Source of the DNA: Trichostrongylus colubriformis
Taxonomy: Eukaryota > Nematoda > Chromadorea > Rhabditida > Trichostrongylidae
DNA length: 64,000 nt
NCBI GenBank assembly: GCA_963978905.1
Contig: OZ022256.1
Span: forward strand, 18,220,243-18,284,242
Direction: 5' to 3'
Shown here: positions 54,125-64,000 of the stretch, piece after piece
How the letters are laid out: each line of letters starts with the position of its first letter
How positions within the stretch are numbered: the stretch's first letter is position 1
Notes under the pieces: model-generated
Seen by the model: only the letters and a program-made list of their open reading frames with translations
Told to the model about the DNA's origin: nothing
Database searches by the model: none
Position numbers and translations under genes: made by a program

Positions 54125-54870
54125 GTACATGGGGGGTATACCCACATGCCAGTCATCGATGGCTGTCGTTTTTGTAAACATCACCACTATAAGGAATTTT
54201 ACATAGTCTAGCGATCGTTACCCATTATTGTTGCTGGTAAGGCATATGAAAATGAATAGCTTTGCTCAGCTATCACAAATCTGAGTCATATCTTGACCAT
54301 CCATGTAGATCGCAGCGTCAAAAGACAGAAGCCATTATCTGGAACGCCAGGCAATTTAGCAGTTGATACATTGGAGACTGATATCAGGACATAAACCAAC
54401 CATTCAGCCAATGGCGCTGAGCATCAAACGCTTTTACTGTGGCTGCTGTATAATAGTAGTAAGCAATGTACCGGATCTTACACATCCACTTTTAACGGCT
54501 CTTATTGGCCTCTTGTAGTTATCAATTCGGTTAATCAATAAGGTTCTCGTACCCTGCAATATCTGCGAATGTGGGCAATCCGCTTGCAGCCGGAAAAGCA
54601 AAATGGATTAGGCGACACCATTTCTTCCGTTACTTCTCGGAATACTCCCATCCTGTCCACCACCCCTGTGAGTGTCACCGCTCTAGGGCGAAGGCAAAAA
54701 GCGGATTTGTTGAAATTTACCTTTCGAAGCTCTATGGCAGCCCTTATCCGCTGCTATCGCTTCCGGTCCTCCACCGCTTATGTCCCTTCGACAATGATAC
54801 GTTTCCTTCCCCATGTAATGTGATTTCGTGAGACAGATACACACAGACATAATCAGCGGATTATTTATAG
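54125..54870 (+). repeat. dispersed repeat family R2, copy 2
   Basis: Aligns by eye with 39660-40770 but has only about one unit of the ~140-bp array. Ends near gagacagatacacacagaca. Confidence 0.65.
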
Positions 54871-55440
54871 TAGTATAGTTGGTACAAAACTGCAATCTCT
54901 TCGTTCACTCAGTTTCCAACTTTATAGTCCCCTATAGTCTTGAACTGTGTGCTACCCCGAACTCCTACATATGCAGCGTATCTCCACTATGTACTGATTT
55001 GAGGCAACGTAGGACGTAGAGGCTCAGACTTATATCCACAAGCATTTAATTTTTTTTCTACATTGAGCGCCCTCCCTTGTACCATCTCATTTTCAGAGTT
55101 GCTGATTTGCGATTAGAAAAGCTTGCAGAATGACAGGCAAATAATCAACCAAACATACCGACAATCGTACAATCTGAACGACAGTCAGACAAACAGACAT
55201 ACAGATTCAGTGATTTATGGATAAGGCGGAAAGCAATTTGAATCGGATTTTGAATTGACGCAAAGTGATTGTACATTTTGCTATATTTATTGCGCTACGT
55301 GTGTCTGTCCGTGTGTATGTCTTTTGTTTGCGCGAAATTCATATCTCGCATGGCAGCGGAGCTGGGTCCTAGAATTTTGCGGGTAATGTGGGGGTGGCTC
55401 ACATACTGATGGGCCAAAAAAGGCCAAAAACGAGGCCCTC
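54871..55440. other. repeat-derived stretch
   Basis: Contains cagacaaacagacatacaga at 55182 and, at about 55290-55420, a segment ending aattcatatctcgcatggca like those near 40690 and 54830. It probably separates the 3' exons at 55491 onward from 5' exons that I could not find. Confidence 0.4.
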
Positions 55441-55490
55441 AGTATGTAGTGAATTCCATTGACTTCGTTGCGCTTTTCATTCAAATTTAG

Positions 55491-56780
55491 AGCGTTGATA
55501 TTGAGAAGATTTATAGTAGGTGAGGCGAAGTCATCAGTTGTATGAAGAGCCAGAGTGGTAACACTCAAGGCCGATAAAAGGGCACCGAAAAGCAAACGCA
55601 TAATATCAGGTTTTTCAGGCTCACAACAGAGCGCCCAATGTCATTCTTCAGCTTTACGGATACATCAATGGTGAGTAATTCAAACTGATTTGAAGCGATG
55701 ATGTTCATAATTTTTGTCGGAGGTCGTATGACACCAAAGCGCTTTTCGTTAATCCTCGCAGAGCTTCAATTATTTGCATTGTCTGAAGTGGGACGGCGAC
55801 ACTGAGGAAGATGGCAAGCGATACCTTTCGATAAAGTTTGATGAGAATCGATACGAGTAAGTTAGTTGAGTCCAACACACTACTCACTACTACAAAATGA
55901 CCAAAATAGCCCAACCTGAGATAATCGAACGCATTCTATTCTGAATATGTACTGAACAATGTGAGACTTGCAAGATTTATTCCAAAAGATTCAAAAACAC
56001 TTTCACAAAAAATGATTGCAAAAGAACGTTGCAAAAGTATTTTGAACTTTTATTGGCAAGCTTTCGGCGCTTAGCGCCTTTCTCAAGCCTGAAATGGTAC
56101 AAATTAAAACCTATCGAGAGACTCTATTTCAGAGTCGCTCTGGTTTATTTGTACTAAACCGACTTACTGCTGCCACCGGGTTACTATCCTTACCCTTGGT
56201 GGGGTCCTTGGTAGTGGAGCAGAATTGGTCGACCCACCCTGACCTAACCCTTAAATAGCGTAGACGTGCTGTGACTGTGATAGTGTTTGGTATCACATTC
56301 ATTCCACAGTGCATAACACTGTAGTCATGTGATTAGTTCAAGAGAGTCACGCAGTTCGTCTCTGCCATTTATCTCTGGGGATAACCTTCTAATTTCCAGT
56401 GCCTCAAGGATTTTTCTTTCCACCGTATTTTATCTATGTTTTCAAAAAGTGATGAGTACCTGTCCGTCGCATTGTGCCAAGCAGCAATAGCTTTCAAAGT
56501 ATCATCAACTAGCAGTAGCATGCACTGACTTCTCAGAAGCCAGCGCCTACTTCGAGATCACTTGCCACAAAATGTTTTTACGGCAATATTCTTTGAGCCT
56601 ACGAAGAGTGGTAGGTGTTTACACGATACGTATCATGCGTCACGCTGTGGAACTTTCATTGATTCCTCGTTTCATTGCTCTTGCACGCAAGACTGCGATA
56701 ACAAAACTGGTGGGCTCATAAGCCATCGTGTATTGTTTGGAGATCATTCAAGAAAACTTCATTGCATCAAGACAATGTGA
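55491..56780 (+). CDS. plus-strand gene of unknown function, 3' exons, Cys-rich C terminus
   Basis: Exons 55491-55519, 55619-55670, 55762-55856 and 56537-56780 join with consistent phases (0, 2, 0, 2). Signals: donors GTGAGG, GTGAGT, GTAAGT; acceptors AAATTTAG, TTTTTCAG, CTCGCAG, TTCTCAG. The product reads SVDIEKIYSR, LTTERPMSFFSFTDTSM, SFNYLHCLKWDGDTEEDGKR and so on, then LLRDHLPQNVFTAIFFEPTK, followed by a Cys-rich segment CGTFIDSSFHCSCTQDC that could be EGF-like, and a stop at 56778. The 5' exons lie beyond repeat DNA and were not found. A Penelope-like remnant sits antisense in the last intron. The gene converges on the GPCR-like gene, 31 bp away. I do not recognise the family. Confidence 0.6.
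56010..56445 (-). mobile_element. Penelope-like element, 3' end with GIY-YIG tail remnant
   Basis: Minus-strand translation at about 56345-56445 gives VERKILEALEIRRLSPEING then RDELRDSLELIT and stop, which fits the end of Penelope-type GIY-YIG endonuclease domains (recalled). Downstream, the minus strand has ttgagaaaggcgctaagcgc followed by cgaaagcttgcc, a hairpin of the type found in terminal repeats of such elements. It is a 5'-truncated copy inside an intron of the plus-strand gene. Confidence 0.55.
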
Positions 56781-56811
56781 TTTATCAGTGACTCTTCGTT
56801 AGGAATTATGG

Positions 56812-57268
56812 TTACTCATTTTGTGGGCGTGTATTCCTCAGAGTTATCACGTTACTGGCCTGTTTATGACATTTAGGAGTGCTTGAAGTGGTGGAAGATC
56901 GTCGTATAAACAGAATGCGAATGAAGTTGTAAATGTTTTGTCGAATCTCATTGTGGCGAGTTACAAGAATTAAAAAATTTAAGATCACCTGGAATTGTAA
57001 TTTTAAGGGCGAAAGTACTTTTACGAATAATAATTTCTGATCAACATTCTGTAGCAACCTTTCTACTTCGTATGCAAAGCTTACCTTGACACAGTAGAAG
57101 GAATAAAGAACTGTGGAATATCTCTGATGAATACCTGCAATTTCGAAGTAAGCTAATACGTCCGGAATAAATAAGAAGAGTAGCGCATTGATCGTAGTTA
57201 GACCTGAAAGGCGAGCTGATTAAGAAAAAAATTATTCCCGAGTACACCGCAATGGAATATCCTACACT
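56812..57268 (-). pseudogene. 7TM GPCR (nematode chemoreceptor-like), TM6-TM7 and tail
   Basis: Exons 57085-57203 and 56812-56988 join in phase across a 96-bp intron (donor GTAAGC, acceptor TTCCAG). The first reads LTTINALLFLFIPDVLAYFE as a TM6-like segment, then YSTVLYSFYCVK; the second continues VILNFLILVTRHNEIRQNIY as TM7 with the R-x-x-E-I-R exit typical of nematode Srsx/rhodopsin-type receptors, and a basic tail with stop at 56812. The preceding exon ends at 57268 (donor GTGTAG), giving RHKNLPKNTTAR. To connect it to NYVFLCNVMINYGIRKRKF upstream, one extra base must be skipped, so there is a frameshift or a mis-assembly. TM1-TM4 are not visible before 57.9 kb. Probably a truncated receptor pseudogene. 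Confidence 0.5.
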
Positions 57269-57894
57269 CCTCGCAGTCGTGTTTTTCGGCAGGTTTTTAT
57301 GTCGGAAACTTTCTTTTTCGAATACCATAATTGATCATTACGTTGCACAGGAAGACGTAGTTTCGTGGCCACGAATGAGAACCGGTAGTGTAAGGTAGCG
57401 GAAGTAATGGGGTGTGGTATAATTTGCTATGGACGGTGCAATCTAGCTGCCTCTTTTTCTATATTAGCCGTCTTCAGGGAATCTCACAAACTTTCCTTAG
57501 ACAGCGCTAACACGTATTGCTTCTTGCATGTGTGGAGATGCCTTAATGATATCTTGAAGCAGAATCGCCATCTCACCAACAAGTCGCACTGCAATTCTTC
57601 ATGTATTTTTTTGCCTTTCCCATTTCTTTTCCTTGTTCATTTATGTACCTCCTGTACCTCAAAAATTAGAGAACAACTTCAAAAGCAGCAGGAGCATTGA
57701 TTAGGTCATTCGTCAAAATGATAGCAATGGAGTATAGTTCAGTAAAGAGTAATGAAAAGGAGGCGATATGGTGTGGCCAAAATCCCGAGAATCGGATCTG
57801 GAGGTGTATCCTTATGTAAAGAGTTCTCGTCGCACCTTTCAGCGCGCCACGTTTGCACGGGGGTAGGTTACACCCAGTAAGAATGAATATGTAC

Positions 57895-58245
57895 AATTAT
57901 GACAAATTTGCCTTGCGACGTCGCTCTCGCGGCGCCTCAGCACAACTTGCCGCGGACAGTTGGAATTCCGCTCAGGACCCAAGGGTCTGGTACCATGGAT
58001 GCCCTTTGAGAAATAGCTGTTTATCTCATCATCATCTACAAAACAATGGCTTTTGTGAGCTAAAAAGACAAAATAGTGATATAAAAGTAGAAGAAACGAT
58101 AGCATTACATGTTAACAATCCTGATCAAGAAGTAATTGATTCGGGCGTAACTCTGAACAAAGTGTCACAACGTACGCAATTACACGCGGAGAATCCCGCG
58201 GCATGGCCGCCGCGCCAAAAATTTGTCACACTCAGTGAGAATAGC
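57895..58245 (+). mobile_element. MITE family M4, copy 1
   Basis: About 340 bp from acaattatgacaaattt to aaaaatttgtcacactc. An inverted homologue is at about 59532-59825: the shared order ccttgcgac-tcgctct, gcaagggtctggtaccatg / ccaagggtctggtaccatgg, and gaaacgatagcattacatg is clear. The open frame across it is not evidence of a gene. Confidence 0.65.
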
Positions 58246-59163
58246 ATGTAGTCACTCGAGGGGTACGGCGACCGTGTCCTACGCCCATTCTATTTACTTG
58301 TCTGCTGATCTGAATTTGTTTCCAAGTTTTTTTTTCATTTCACCGGAATAACTCAGCGCTTCCAATTCACTTTCGGTTGATGTCAACGTTTCATGCTCAC
58401 AAGCAACCAACTTCAGCATGAACGACGGGCTACAGTAACCCGCAAGAGGCGTGAATTACAATGTTATAAGTGCCAAATTCCCTCAATCACACCGGACCTG
58501 AGGCCGAACCCACCAAGTGGCAGATTGCTGTATAGTTTACGATTTAGAAGATTGGTTTTTTTTTCGAAGCCAAGAGCAAAAGCTATTTTCGAATTCAGGT
58601 GTCTTCTATTGAAGTGAGGGGCTAATCTTTCTATCGCAGAGTAATGTTGAACATGGATATATCACATTGTAAAAAAAATGATATCAAACTGGAGATCTCC
58701 ACAGAGAACCTGGCAGCTTTATTGGAATCTTCTCGCGCAAAGTTGAATGTTCCATACGGTTCCAAAACTTCTGCTCACCGCAGTGTGTATATGCTTGGTT
58801 TCCACATCCACATACTCAAGTGCAACCATTCACACCACCCATTCCAGAAGGATAACAGCTTCCAATGGAATGAAATTATTCGTGATTCTGAATCTCGCAC
58901 TAATGTATGGATCCAAAGATTCGCATGGAAGTGTGTGAAATCGTATTCTCATTGCATATCTGCAGGTTTGCTCCTTAACACACCTCAAGCCAGCCCGGGT
59001 TCCGCCTTGTGCTTTCTTGACGCATCGCGGGATGATCTGTTCCGCTCCGCTCTTTGTCTTCTGCAATGGTACCGTGAGGATCTATGAAGCTCGTCAACAG
59101 CATCTTCATTTTAAATCATTCCTTTCTCTGTGCAGCCTCCACCACCGGATTCCCTCTGGGTTT
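58246..59163. other. stretch between inverted MITEs, possible exon
   Basis: A plus-strand frame of 147 codons (58644-59087) follows an acceptor-like TATCGCAG and starts with a protein-like segment (KLEISTENLAALLESSRAKL), with a donor-like GTTCCA after it. No consistent neighbouring exon was found. Low confidence that it is coding. Confidence 0.25.
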
Positions 59164-59439
59164 TCACCAATGTTTCCATGGAAAGCCCAATGGTAAGGAG
59201 AGGATTGTGCGAGTAGCCAGTTCTTCTCCTGGCAGTACCATGATGTCTTTTACAGCCTCAGAGGCCGGTATCCTCACGAGAACATGATCGATTTCCGTTT
59301 TACTTCCCTCTCTGCTGGAGGTTGCCTGCTGAGTTTCCCTTTTGCGGACAACGTCTGGATAAACTAGATCATGAGCTGTTGCGAGATAGGAAACTCTCTC
59401 TTCCTCAGCGTTTCTTGTTCCTATTCTTTCGCTCCCCAA
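59164..59439 (-). pseudogene. RTE-type LINE endonuclease fragment
   Basis: Minus-strand reading contains GSKTEIDHVLVR followed by AVKDIMVLPGEELATRT, the pattern of the apurinic-type endonuclease of RTE-like retrotransposons (T-x-IDHVLVR...VLPGEE-ATQH, recalled). Only this part of the domain is present and the following residues diverge, so it is a decayed fragment. Confidence 0.55.
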
Positions 59440-59531
59440 TAACTATAACAATAATAACAATAAGAATATCTTGGGTGACCCAGCAACTGGCATGCCGAGA
59501 GTTCGCGGTTACTATGGTCCAGTAGGGTGTG

Positions 59532-59825
59532 TACACTTATGACAAATTTTTGCGAGCTGTGAATTTCTTCGCGCCTTTGAGGTTTTACGCCCGAACTAAT
59601 TTAGAATTGTTATCATGTAATGCTATCGTTTCTTTACTTTCTGTCCTAATTTGCCTTTTATGGGCACGAAAGCTATTATTTCATAGAAAATGGTGAGATG
59701 AACAGCTTTTTCTCGAAGGACCTTCATGGTACCAGACCCTTGCGTCCTGAGTGGAATTTCAATTGACCACGGCAGGTTGTGGTGACGGCGCCGCAAGAGC
59801 GATGTCGCAAGGTAGCATTTTCATT
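59532..59825 (-). mobile_element. MITE family M4, copy 2 (inverted)
   Basis: Inverted homologue of 57895-58245. Ends acttatgacaaatttttgcg and gcgatgtcgcaaggtagc. Confidence 0.65.
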
Positions 59826-59903
59826 GCATATGGTGTCTTCTCTGGTGTGTAAAAGCTTGACACCATCATCATTCTGCTTTGATTTGTCGTCTTTCTAAAA
59901 AAT

Positions 59904-60665
59904 CTACTGAAAGGAGAAGACTTCAGGGTTGCTACGCTTCATGAGGTCACCGATTCCTCGGATGTGATTGGAAGAGATCCTATATCTAGAGTCCGAGTTC
60001 AGGCTAATTTTTTTGGAGCCAAAGTTATCAGCTCTCGAAAGCCCTTGCATACTAAACACAGAACGCTTGCGGGTCCTGTGATTTACTTCCGGACGACGTC
60101 TTAGTTTTATCACTGGTTCTTGCATGACCTTTGGACATATTTTTAAACGGGTTTCTATCCGCATTTGGGTTCCTACCGTGGATTCCAAAGCATCTTAAAA
60201 CCATAGATATACGCCCACTGCTTTGGGAGACGCGGTAAGCCACAAGGCATGACACCGAGATCTCACCTACGGTTACTGTAGAATGGCGAATGTTTCGCAA
60301 TTGCACCGTATCCATTCGATAGCACGCCTTTTCGTGTTTGGCTAGATGCTGGAATACGACCATTATCATCAATAGTCTTATGACTTGACATGTACACTCC
60401 TAACATGGACCAAGGGTTTGGGGAGAGTAATCGCAGCGGTACGCATTCTCTGCTCTTCAACAGGAGGACCCCAGTTTGGCTGACTCCACTCATCCGCACT
60501 CTGCTCCCAGGCTAGGGACATTTCATAATCGAGGTATAAAGTAATAGGAGTGATGGTAGAGAGAGAGCAGTGAGGAATCACCACTTACAAATGGCTTCAA
60601 ATTTGAGAATAACTGAATACTCACTACCCAATGACCTCCACTTCACACTCAAGCAAGTTCTACAC
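59904..60665 (-). CDS. minus-strand gene of unknown function, four 3' exons
   Basis: Exons 60589-60665, 60405-60511, 60267-60348 and 59904-60193 connect with correct phase at every junction: donors GTAAGT, GTTAGG, GTGAGA; acceptors TTCCTCAG, CCCTAG, TTCCAG, TTTTAAG. The product reads SVKWRSLGSEYSVILKFEAI, WEQSADEWSQPNWGPPVEEQ, then AKHEKACYRMDTVQLRNIRH, then a basic stretch EPVIKLRRRPEVNHRTRKRS and a Ser-rich end NPEVFSFQ. About 185 residues are seen; the start is missing. The basic C-terminal part could be a cytoplasmic tail or nuclear-targeting region. I do not recognise the family. Confidence 0.6.
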
Positions 60666-60968
60666 CTGAGGAAGATTCGAAGCATGCAGTTGATGTGGAG
60701 CAGTACTGTCAGACTATAACGATAAAAGCGATGTTCGAGAAAGGGGTGCGAAAAAACATAGATTACTACCACATAATACCAATGGCCACTACTATCCTTC
60801 CATAGGCCTACATTGCAGCACTGCTTTCTCAGTCACGGGACGCTTGGCTGAAGGTGTTGAATAGCAAACCTCTCTTCGTCATACACTATTATGTAAAGTT
60901 TAATGAACACCTTGCACGAAGGGTTCAGATGATTCAACAAACGCCTTAAGTCGATGAAAGAGTTTGTA

Positions 60969-61663
60969 TTAGGTGTATGCAGAATAAATGGCCACAACGG
61001 GCCACTTTTTTCAAAACGCCATAACTCCGCTCAGACACAACTTTATTTGTCGAAATAAAAACGATTCGAATCTACACAACCTTGCCAACGATTTGATAAA
61101 GGAAATATGCCATCATGATAAAAATCTGGATTGCGAGAATTAGTAAAGTCAACAATGGTATTTTCAACCTGCATCGTATCGGCGAACTCCTTCTGACGCA
61201 GGTTTGCATCGAGAACCCGGAAAAGTGGTCATCCGTTGGGGATAGGTCTGGGGATTGAGGGGGATGAAGGAGAGTCTCGATGACTAACTGTATCACTTCT
61301 TGCCGGGTGACTTGCGAAGTGTGGGGTTTTGCGTTTTTTTGCGCACCCGGCAAAAACTGATGTTGTTAGGCATCGAGACTCTCCCTCACCGCCTTATTCC
61401 CCAGACCTGAAGGATTACCACTTTTTCGGGGTTTTCGATGCAAACCTGCGTCAAAAGGAGTTCGCCAATACGATGCAGGTTGAAAATGCCATCGTTGACT
61501 TTATTTATTTTCGCTATCCAGATTTATCATGATGGCATACTTTCTCTACCAGATCGTTGGCAGAATACTGTAGATTCAAATGGTTTTTATTTCTACAAAT
61601 AAAGTTGTGGCTGAGGGAGGTTATGGCCAGTTATGTTTGGCCATTTATTCTGCACATACCTAA
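60969..61663. mobile_element. inverted-duplicate mariner derivative (palindromic), family Ma2
   Basis: 695 bp, ends ttaggtgtatgcagaataaa and its inverse, flanked by TA (60967-60968, 61664-61665). The two halves are inverted copies of the last ~340 bp of a mariner, meeting near 61330-61350. Each half encodes the same C-terminal transposase segment reading outward: minus strand HPPQSPDLSPTD at about 61250, plus strand PPYSPDLKDYHFFGVFDANL from about 61395. It has no complete transposase. Confidence 0.85.
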
Positions 61664-61671
61664 TACTAATA

Positions 61672-62877
61672 TTAGGTTGTCCCAAAAGTCTTGTAGGCTT
61701 TTTTCGATCATCACTTTTTATTATTTTTTCTTCCAATAAACAACAATCAGGCAACAACGTATTCACTATTATTATCGACAACACTCTGCACCCTTACAGG
61801 TGAATCGTTGGTTCCCTCCTCCCAGACTGGGTTCTGAGAGTCGAAGAAGTCAGCGATCGCTCTTGCAAGCATGTCATAATCAGCGAATTTTTTCTTGACC
61901 AGGAAGGATTCATGAGGATGGATAAGGTGATAGTCAGAAGGGGCAATGTATGGAGAGTATGGCGGGTGGGGTAGGACATCCCAGCCGAGCACCTGTGGCT
62001 TGGCCTGGGTACACTTCGCCATGTATGGGTGGGCGTTGTCATAAAGGGGGTGACCGCGGACCTTTTCCGGCGCTTTTCTCGAACAGCGACGGCCATCTGC
62101 TGGAGCTGGTGGGTGTATACGGAAGGGGGTACTATCTCGCCTTGTGCCAGCACCTCTTGGAAAAGCATTCCTTCCGTCGGACATGGGCTGCATGGGCGGC
62201 TCGGCGTCACCTTGCAGCCAAAAGGCGCGAAGTGCGTTGATATCGTACATGTCCCAGCTTTCATCGCCCGTAGCCAGATAGACGTGAAAGTCGTTGCGAT
62301 GCGGGCGAAGCAGCAACGATTGACAGATGCTCACACGCGCACTTCAGTGAGCATCCGTCACGGTATGAGATCCATCGCGACAGCACCTTCCGATAAGCGG
62401 GCTCGCGGAGGCGACGATTTACGGTTATGGGTGCTTGTCCATCTCTCTCCTCCAGCTCGCGCATGGTGGTTTCAGGATCGGAGCGAACGGCCGAGAGCAA
62501 CGTCTCGTCGAATGCGTGTGGGCGTCCCGTGCGTGGCTTGTTTTCCATGTCGATCCCACCGTTGCTGAAGCTGATGAGCCAGCGGCGCACGGTCTCGTAG
62601 CTCGCATATCCCTTGCTCAATGCAGCGTTGATGGAGTTGCAAGCTTCCGTCGCTTTGCTGCCCCAAGATCACTCATAGTAGATGACACCACGTGATGGGT
62701 GGGTATCGACTACGGGCCCTGAAGCTCTCTCCACGGAATCTGGTGGGTCAATATATATTTACTAGAAAGCTTAGGGAACGCTCTACCATATTTCTGGACC
62801 CCCTAGGCCTGCCTCGAAGTAAACAAGAGTTATTGATTTTTTTGGAAAAATCCTACTAGACTTTTGGGACAACCTAA
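61672..62877 (-). mobile_element. mariner family Ma1, near full-length, frameshifted
   Basis: Ends ttaggttgtcccaaaagtc and gacttttgggacaacctaa with TA on both sides. 1206 bp, close to the usual mariner size of about 1.3 kb. It sits directly next to the Ma2 derivative (8 bp apart). The transposase on the minus strand is split by frameshifts. Confidence 0.85.
61747..62700 (-). pseudogene. mariner transposase with frameshifts
   Basis: The N-terminal part at 62640-62261 contains INAALSKGYASYETVRRWLI, SFSNGGIDMENKPRTGRP and a second helical region. The C-terminal part at 62334-61747 is in another frame and contains the catalytic blocks ATGDESWDMYD, a YDNAHPY block (usual HDNARPH) and HPPYSPYIAPSDYHLIH. 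The GDES and APSDYH blocks carry the first and third catalytic positions of the D,D34D triad. The overlap at about 62261-62334 and a further disruption near the start mean no intact protein. Confidence 0.8.
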
Positions 62878-63304
62878 TATTTTACAGAGAAATAAGAGAT
62901 AACCTAGTGGTTTTCTCAGAATAAGCAATAATTAACTAAACTGATAATGAAGAGTATCTTATCCTTGCTTGTGAAGGAATCACAGAGAGAGAAGTATGGC
63001 GCACGCTTCATAACCTTAACTTTGAGGTGAATCCTGAGTTACGACATAAGATATTTCTCACTTAATCTCTTGCCTTTCTTGGGGAGCTCTTAGTTCACCT
63101 CAAGGTATTGTTGGCTGAGCCATATTCTACCCCAAGCTTCTAAGCTTATGAGGTATAACCGTATTTCACTAGACCCCATTGCCGAATGTAAAACTTTCGC
63201 GTCAAGACCACTACCAGGCAACTCGGTTGAATAGCAGCCTGATTCTATGGTGCTCTATTTTCCTCATACTTTCCGAATAGATACCGAATGAAACCTTACT
63301 TGCT
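62878..63304. other. stretch without a supported gene
   Basis: No convincing open frame, splice pair or repeat. Confidence 0.3.
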
Positions 63305-63765
63305 CAGTGTAGGTGTGTACCCTTTTGTCAGGATTCCGCACTGCGGCATGTCGCAAGCGAAGAAATGTAGACGAGTTGAAGGTGCTATGTTGTTGGGTCT
63401 CTGAGCGATTACAATTCGTCTGTGTATGGCGACCCTAGCATTACAGTGGAATCGTTCGGAGACCCAACTACCACGACGCGCATAGTTCCTCACACTGCAT
63501 TGCACGCCACTCTTCGTCGTGCGAATCCCGACATAAAGATACACACCCGCTCGGCGTGTGCCCTTATGTCAGGATATCGCACCTCGGCGGCAGCGACGCG
63601 ATGAGGACAAGCTAAAGTGCTGCGGGTCTCAAAGCGATCACAAGCCAACTGCGTATGCTGACTCCAGTGTTACAGTGGATTCGCTCAACGTGTGTCTGGC
63701 GGCGTCCATAACTCGCACGCACTGCGTCACACGCGACTCGTCGAGGTGCGAAATCCTGACCTGAG
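63305..63765. repeat. two tandem copies of a ~235-bp hairpin-like repeat
   Basis: Unit 1 (about 63305-63540) and unit 2 (about 63550-63765) both begin gtgt-(a)ccct-tgtcaggat-(t)cgcac and end gtgcgaa-tcc-gac, so each unit is also an inverted repeat. Shared interior: gggtct-c-agcgat, agc/gtattacagtgga-tcg. They are likely adjacent MITE insertions or a duplicated one. Confidence 0.55.
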
Positions 63766-64000
63766 TAACGTCAAAGCCACAACAAGCATGACCTTCCGCT
63801 TCCAGTGTTACTAAGCGATATCTGCGCGAAGAAAGGAGAAACTCTGGGCAGAGGAAAGCCTTCCAATATTCCAATAGATTCAATCTTCACATAATCCGTC
63901 GTTGGATGACGGTAATCCTCACGGAAACGATGAAAGTATGTCTGGGATTGAGCAAGCCTACTCAATCAAGGTCGAATGTGAGATGCGTCACCTGTTTTAG

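Noticed and set aside
55287..55601. Minus-strand frame with a signal-peptide-like start (MRLLFGALLSALSV)
   Set aside because: It is antisense to two phase-consistent plus-strand exons (55491-55519, 55619-55670 region) and runs into a dispersed repeat.
1..64000. tRNA, rRNA or other structured RNA genes
   Set aside because: No cloverleaf with A/B boxes or rRNA-like sequence was noticed. The tRNA-Gly match at 29426 is only a primer site. A covariance-model scan would be needed to exclude small RNAs.

Overview
The window is nuclear DNA of a nematode, most likely a clade V strongylid such as a hookworm (inference). The coding segments are short exons with small introns (about 55-130 bp in the compact genes) bounded by GT and by T-rich acceptors ending in AG. 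The mobile load is of nematode type: a BEL/Pao element with a phlebovirus-like envelope, mariner families, TTAA-flanked piggyBac-like copies, many foldback MITEs, and pieces of Penelope-like and RTE-like elements. No bacterial operon, rRNA gene, tRNA gene or CRISPR array was seen. Most host genes here have exons too short to appear as long open frames, so I built them from splice signals and phase continuity.

Layout. 1-13.9 kb is repeat-rich (long-TIR mariner, piggyBac-like remnant, 393-bp foldback element) with one PDZ-like gene remnant at 3.4-3.8 kb. A minus-strand gene of unknown function lies at 13.95-15.2 kb. A plus-strand bHLH transcription factor with a candidate CtBP-binding motif lies at 15.9-17.6 kb. 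A piggyBac-like element carrying a nested MITE follows (18.35-19.1 kb). 20,290-29,698 is a complete BEL/Pao retrotransposon on the minus strand with two indistinguishable 258-bp LTRs, a 5-bp target duplication, a tRNA-Gly-type primer site, one 2661-codon gag-pol-env frame, and an extra zinc-knuckle ORF between env and the 3' LTR.

30.4-37.3 kb and 43.0-52.9 kb hold two paralogous minus-strand genes with the same four-exon layout. Each has a TATA box, a tiny first exon encoding an N-myristoylation-type start (MGA-x-VSA), a 54-nt second exon, one giant low-complexity repeat exon, and a short last exon encoding a conserved F-x2-H-x-ILK tail. They predict 863- and 2630-residue disordered proteins that I cannot assign to a known family. 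Between and around them lie two degraded copies of one mariner (38.7 and 61.7 kb), a large hairpin MITE, and a dispersed repeat that has become a ~140-bp tandem array in one copy.

53-64 kb contains a plus-strand gene (55.5-56.8 kb) facing a GPCR-like minus-strand gene fragment across 31 bp, another minus-strand gene of unknown function with four phase-consistent exons (59.9-60.7 kb), an inverted-duplicate mariner derivative, and further MITEs.

The strongest candidates for something undescribed are the accessory nucleocapsid-like ORF of the BEL element and the tandem pair of myristoylation-type giant-repeat genes. All coordinates, translations and repeat alignments were read by eye; no search was run.
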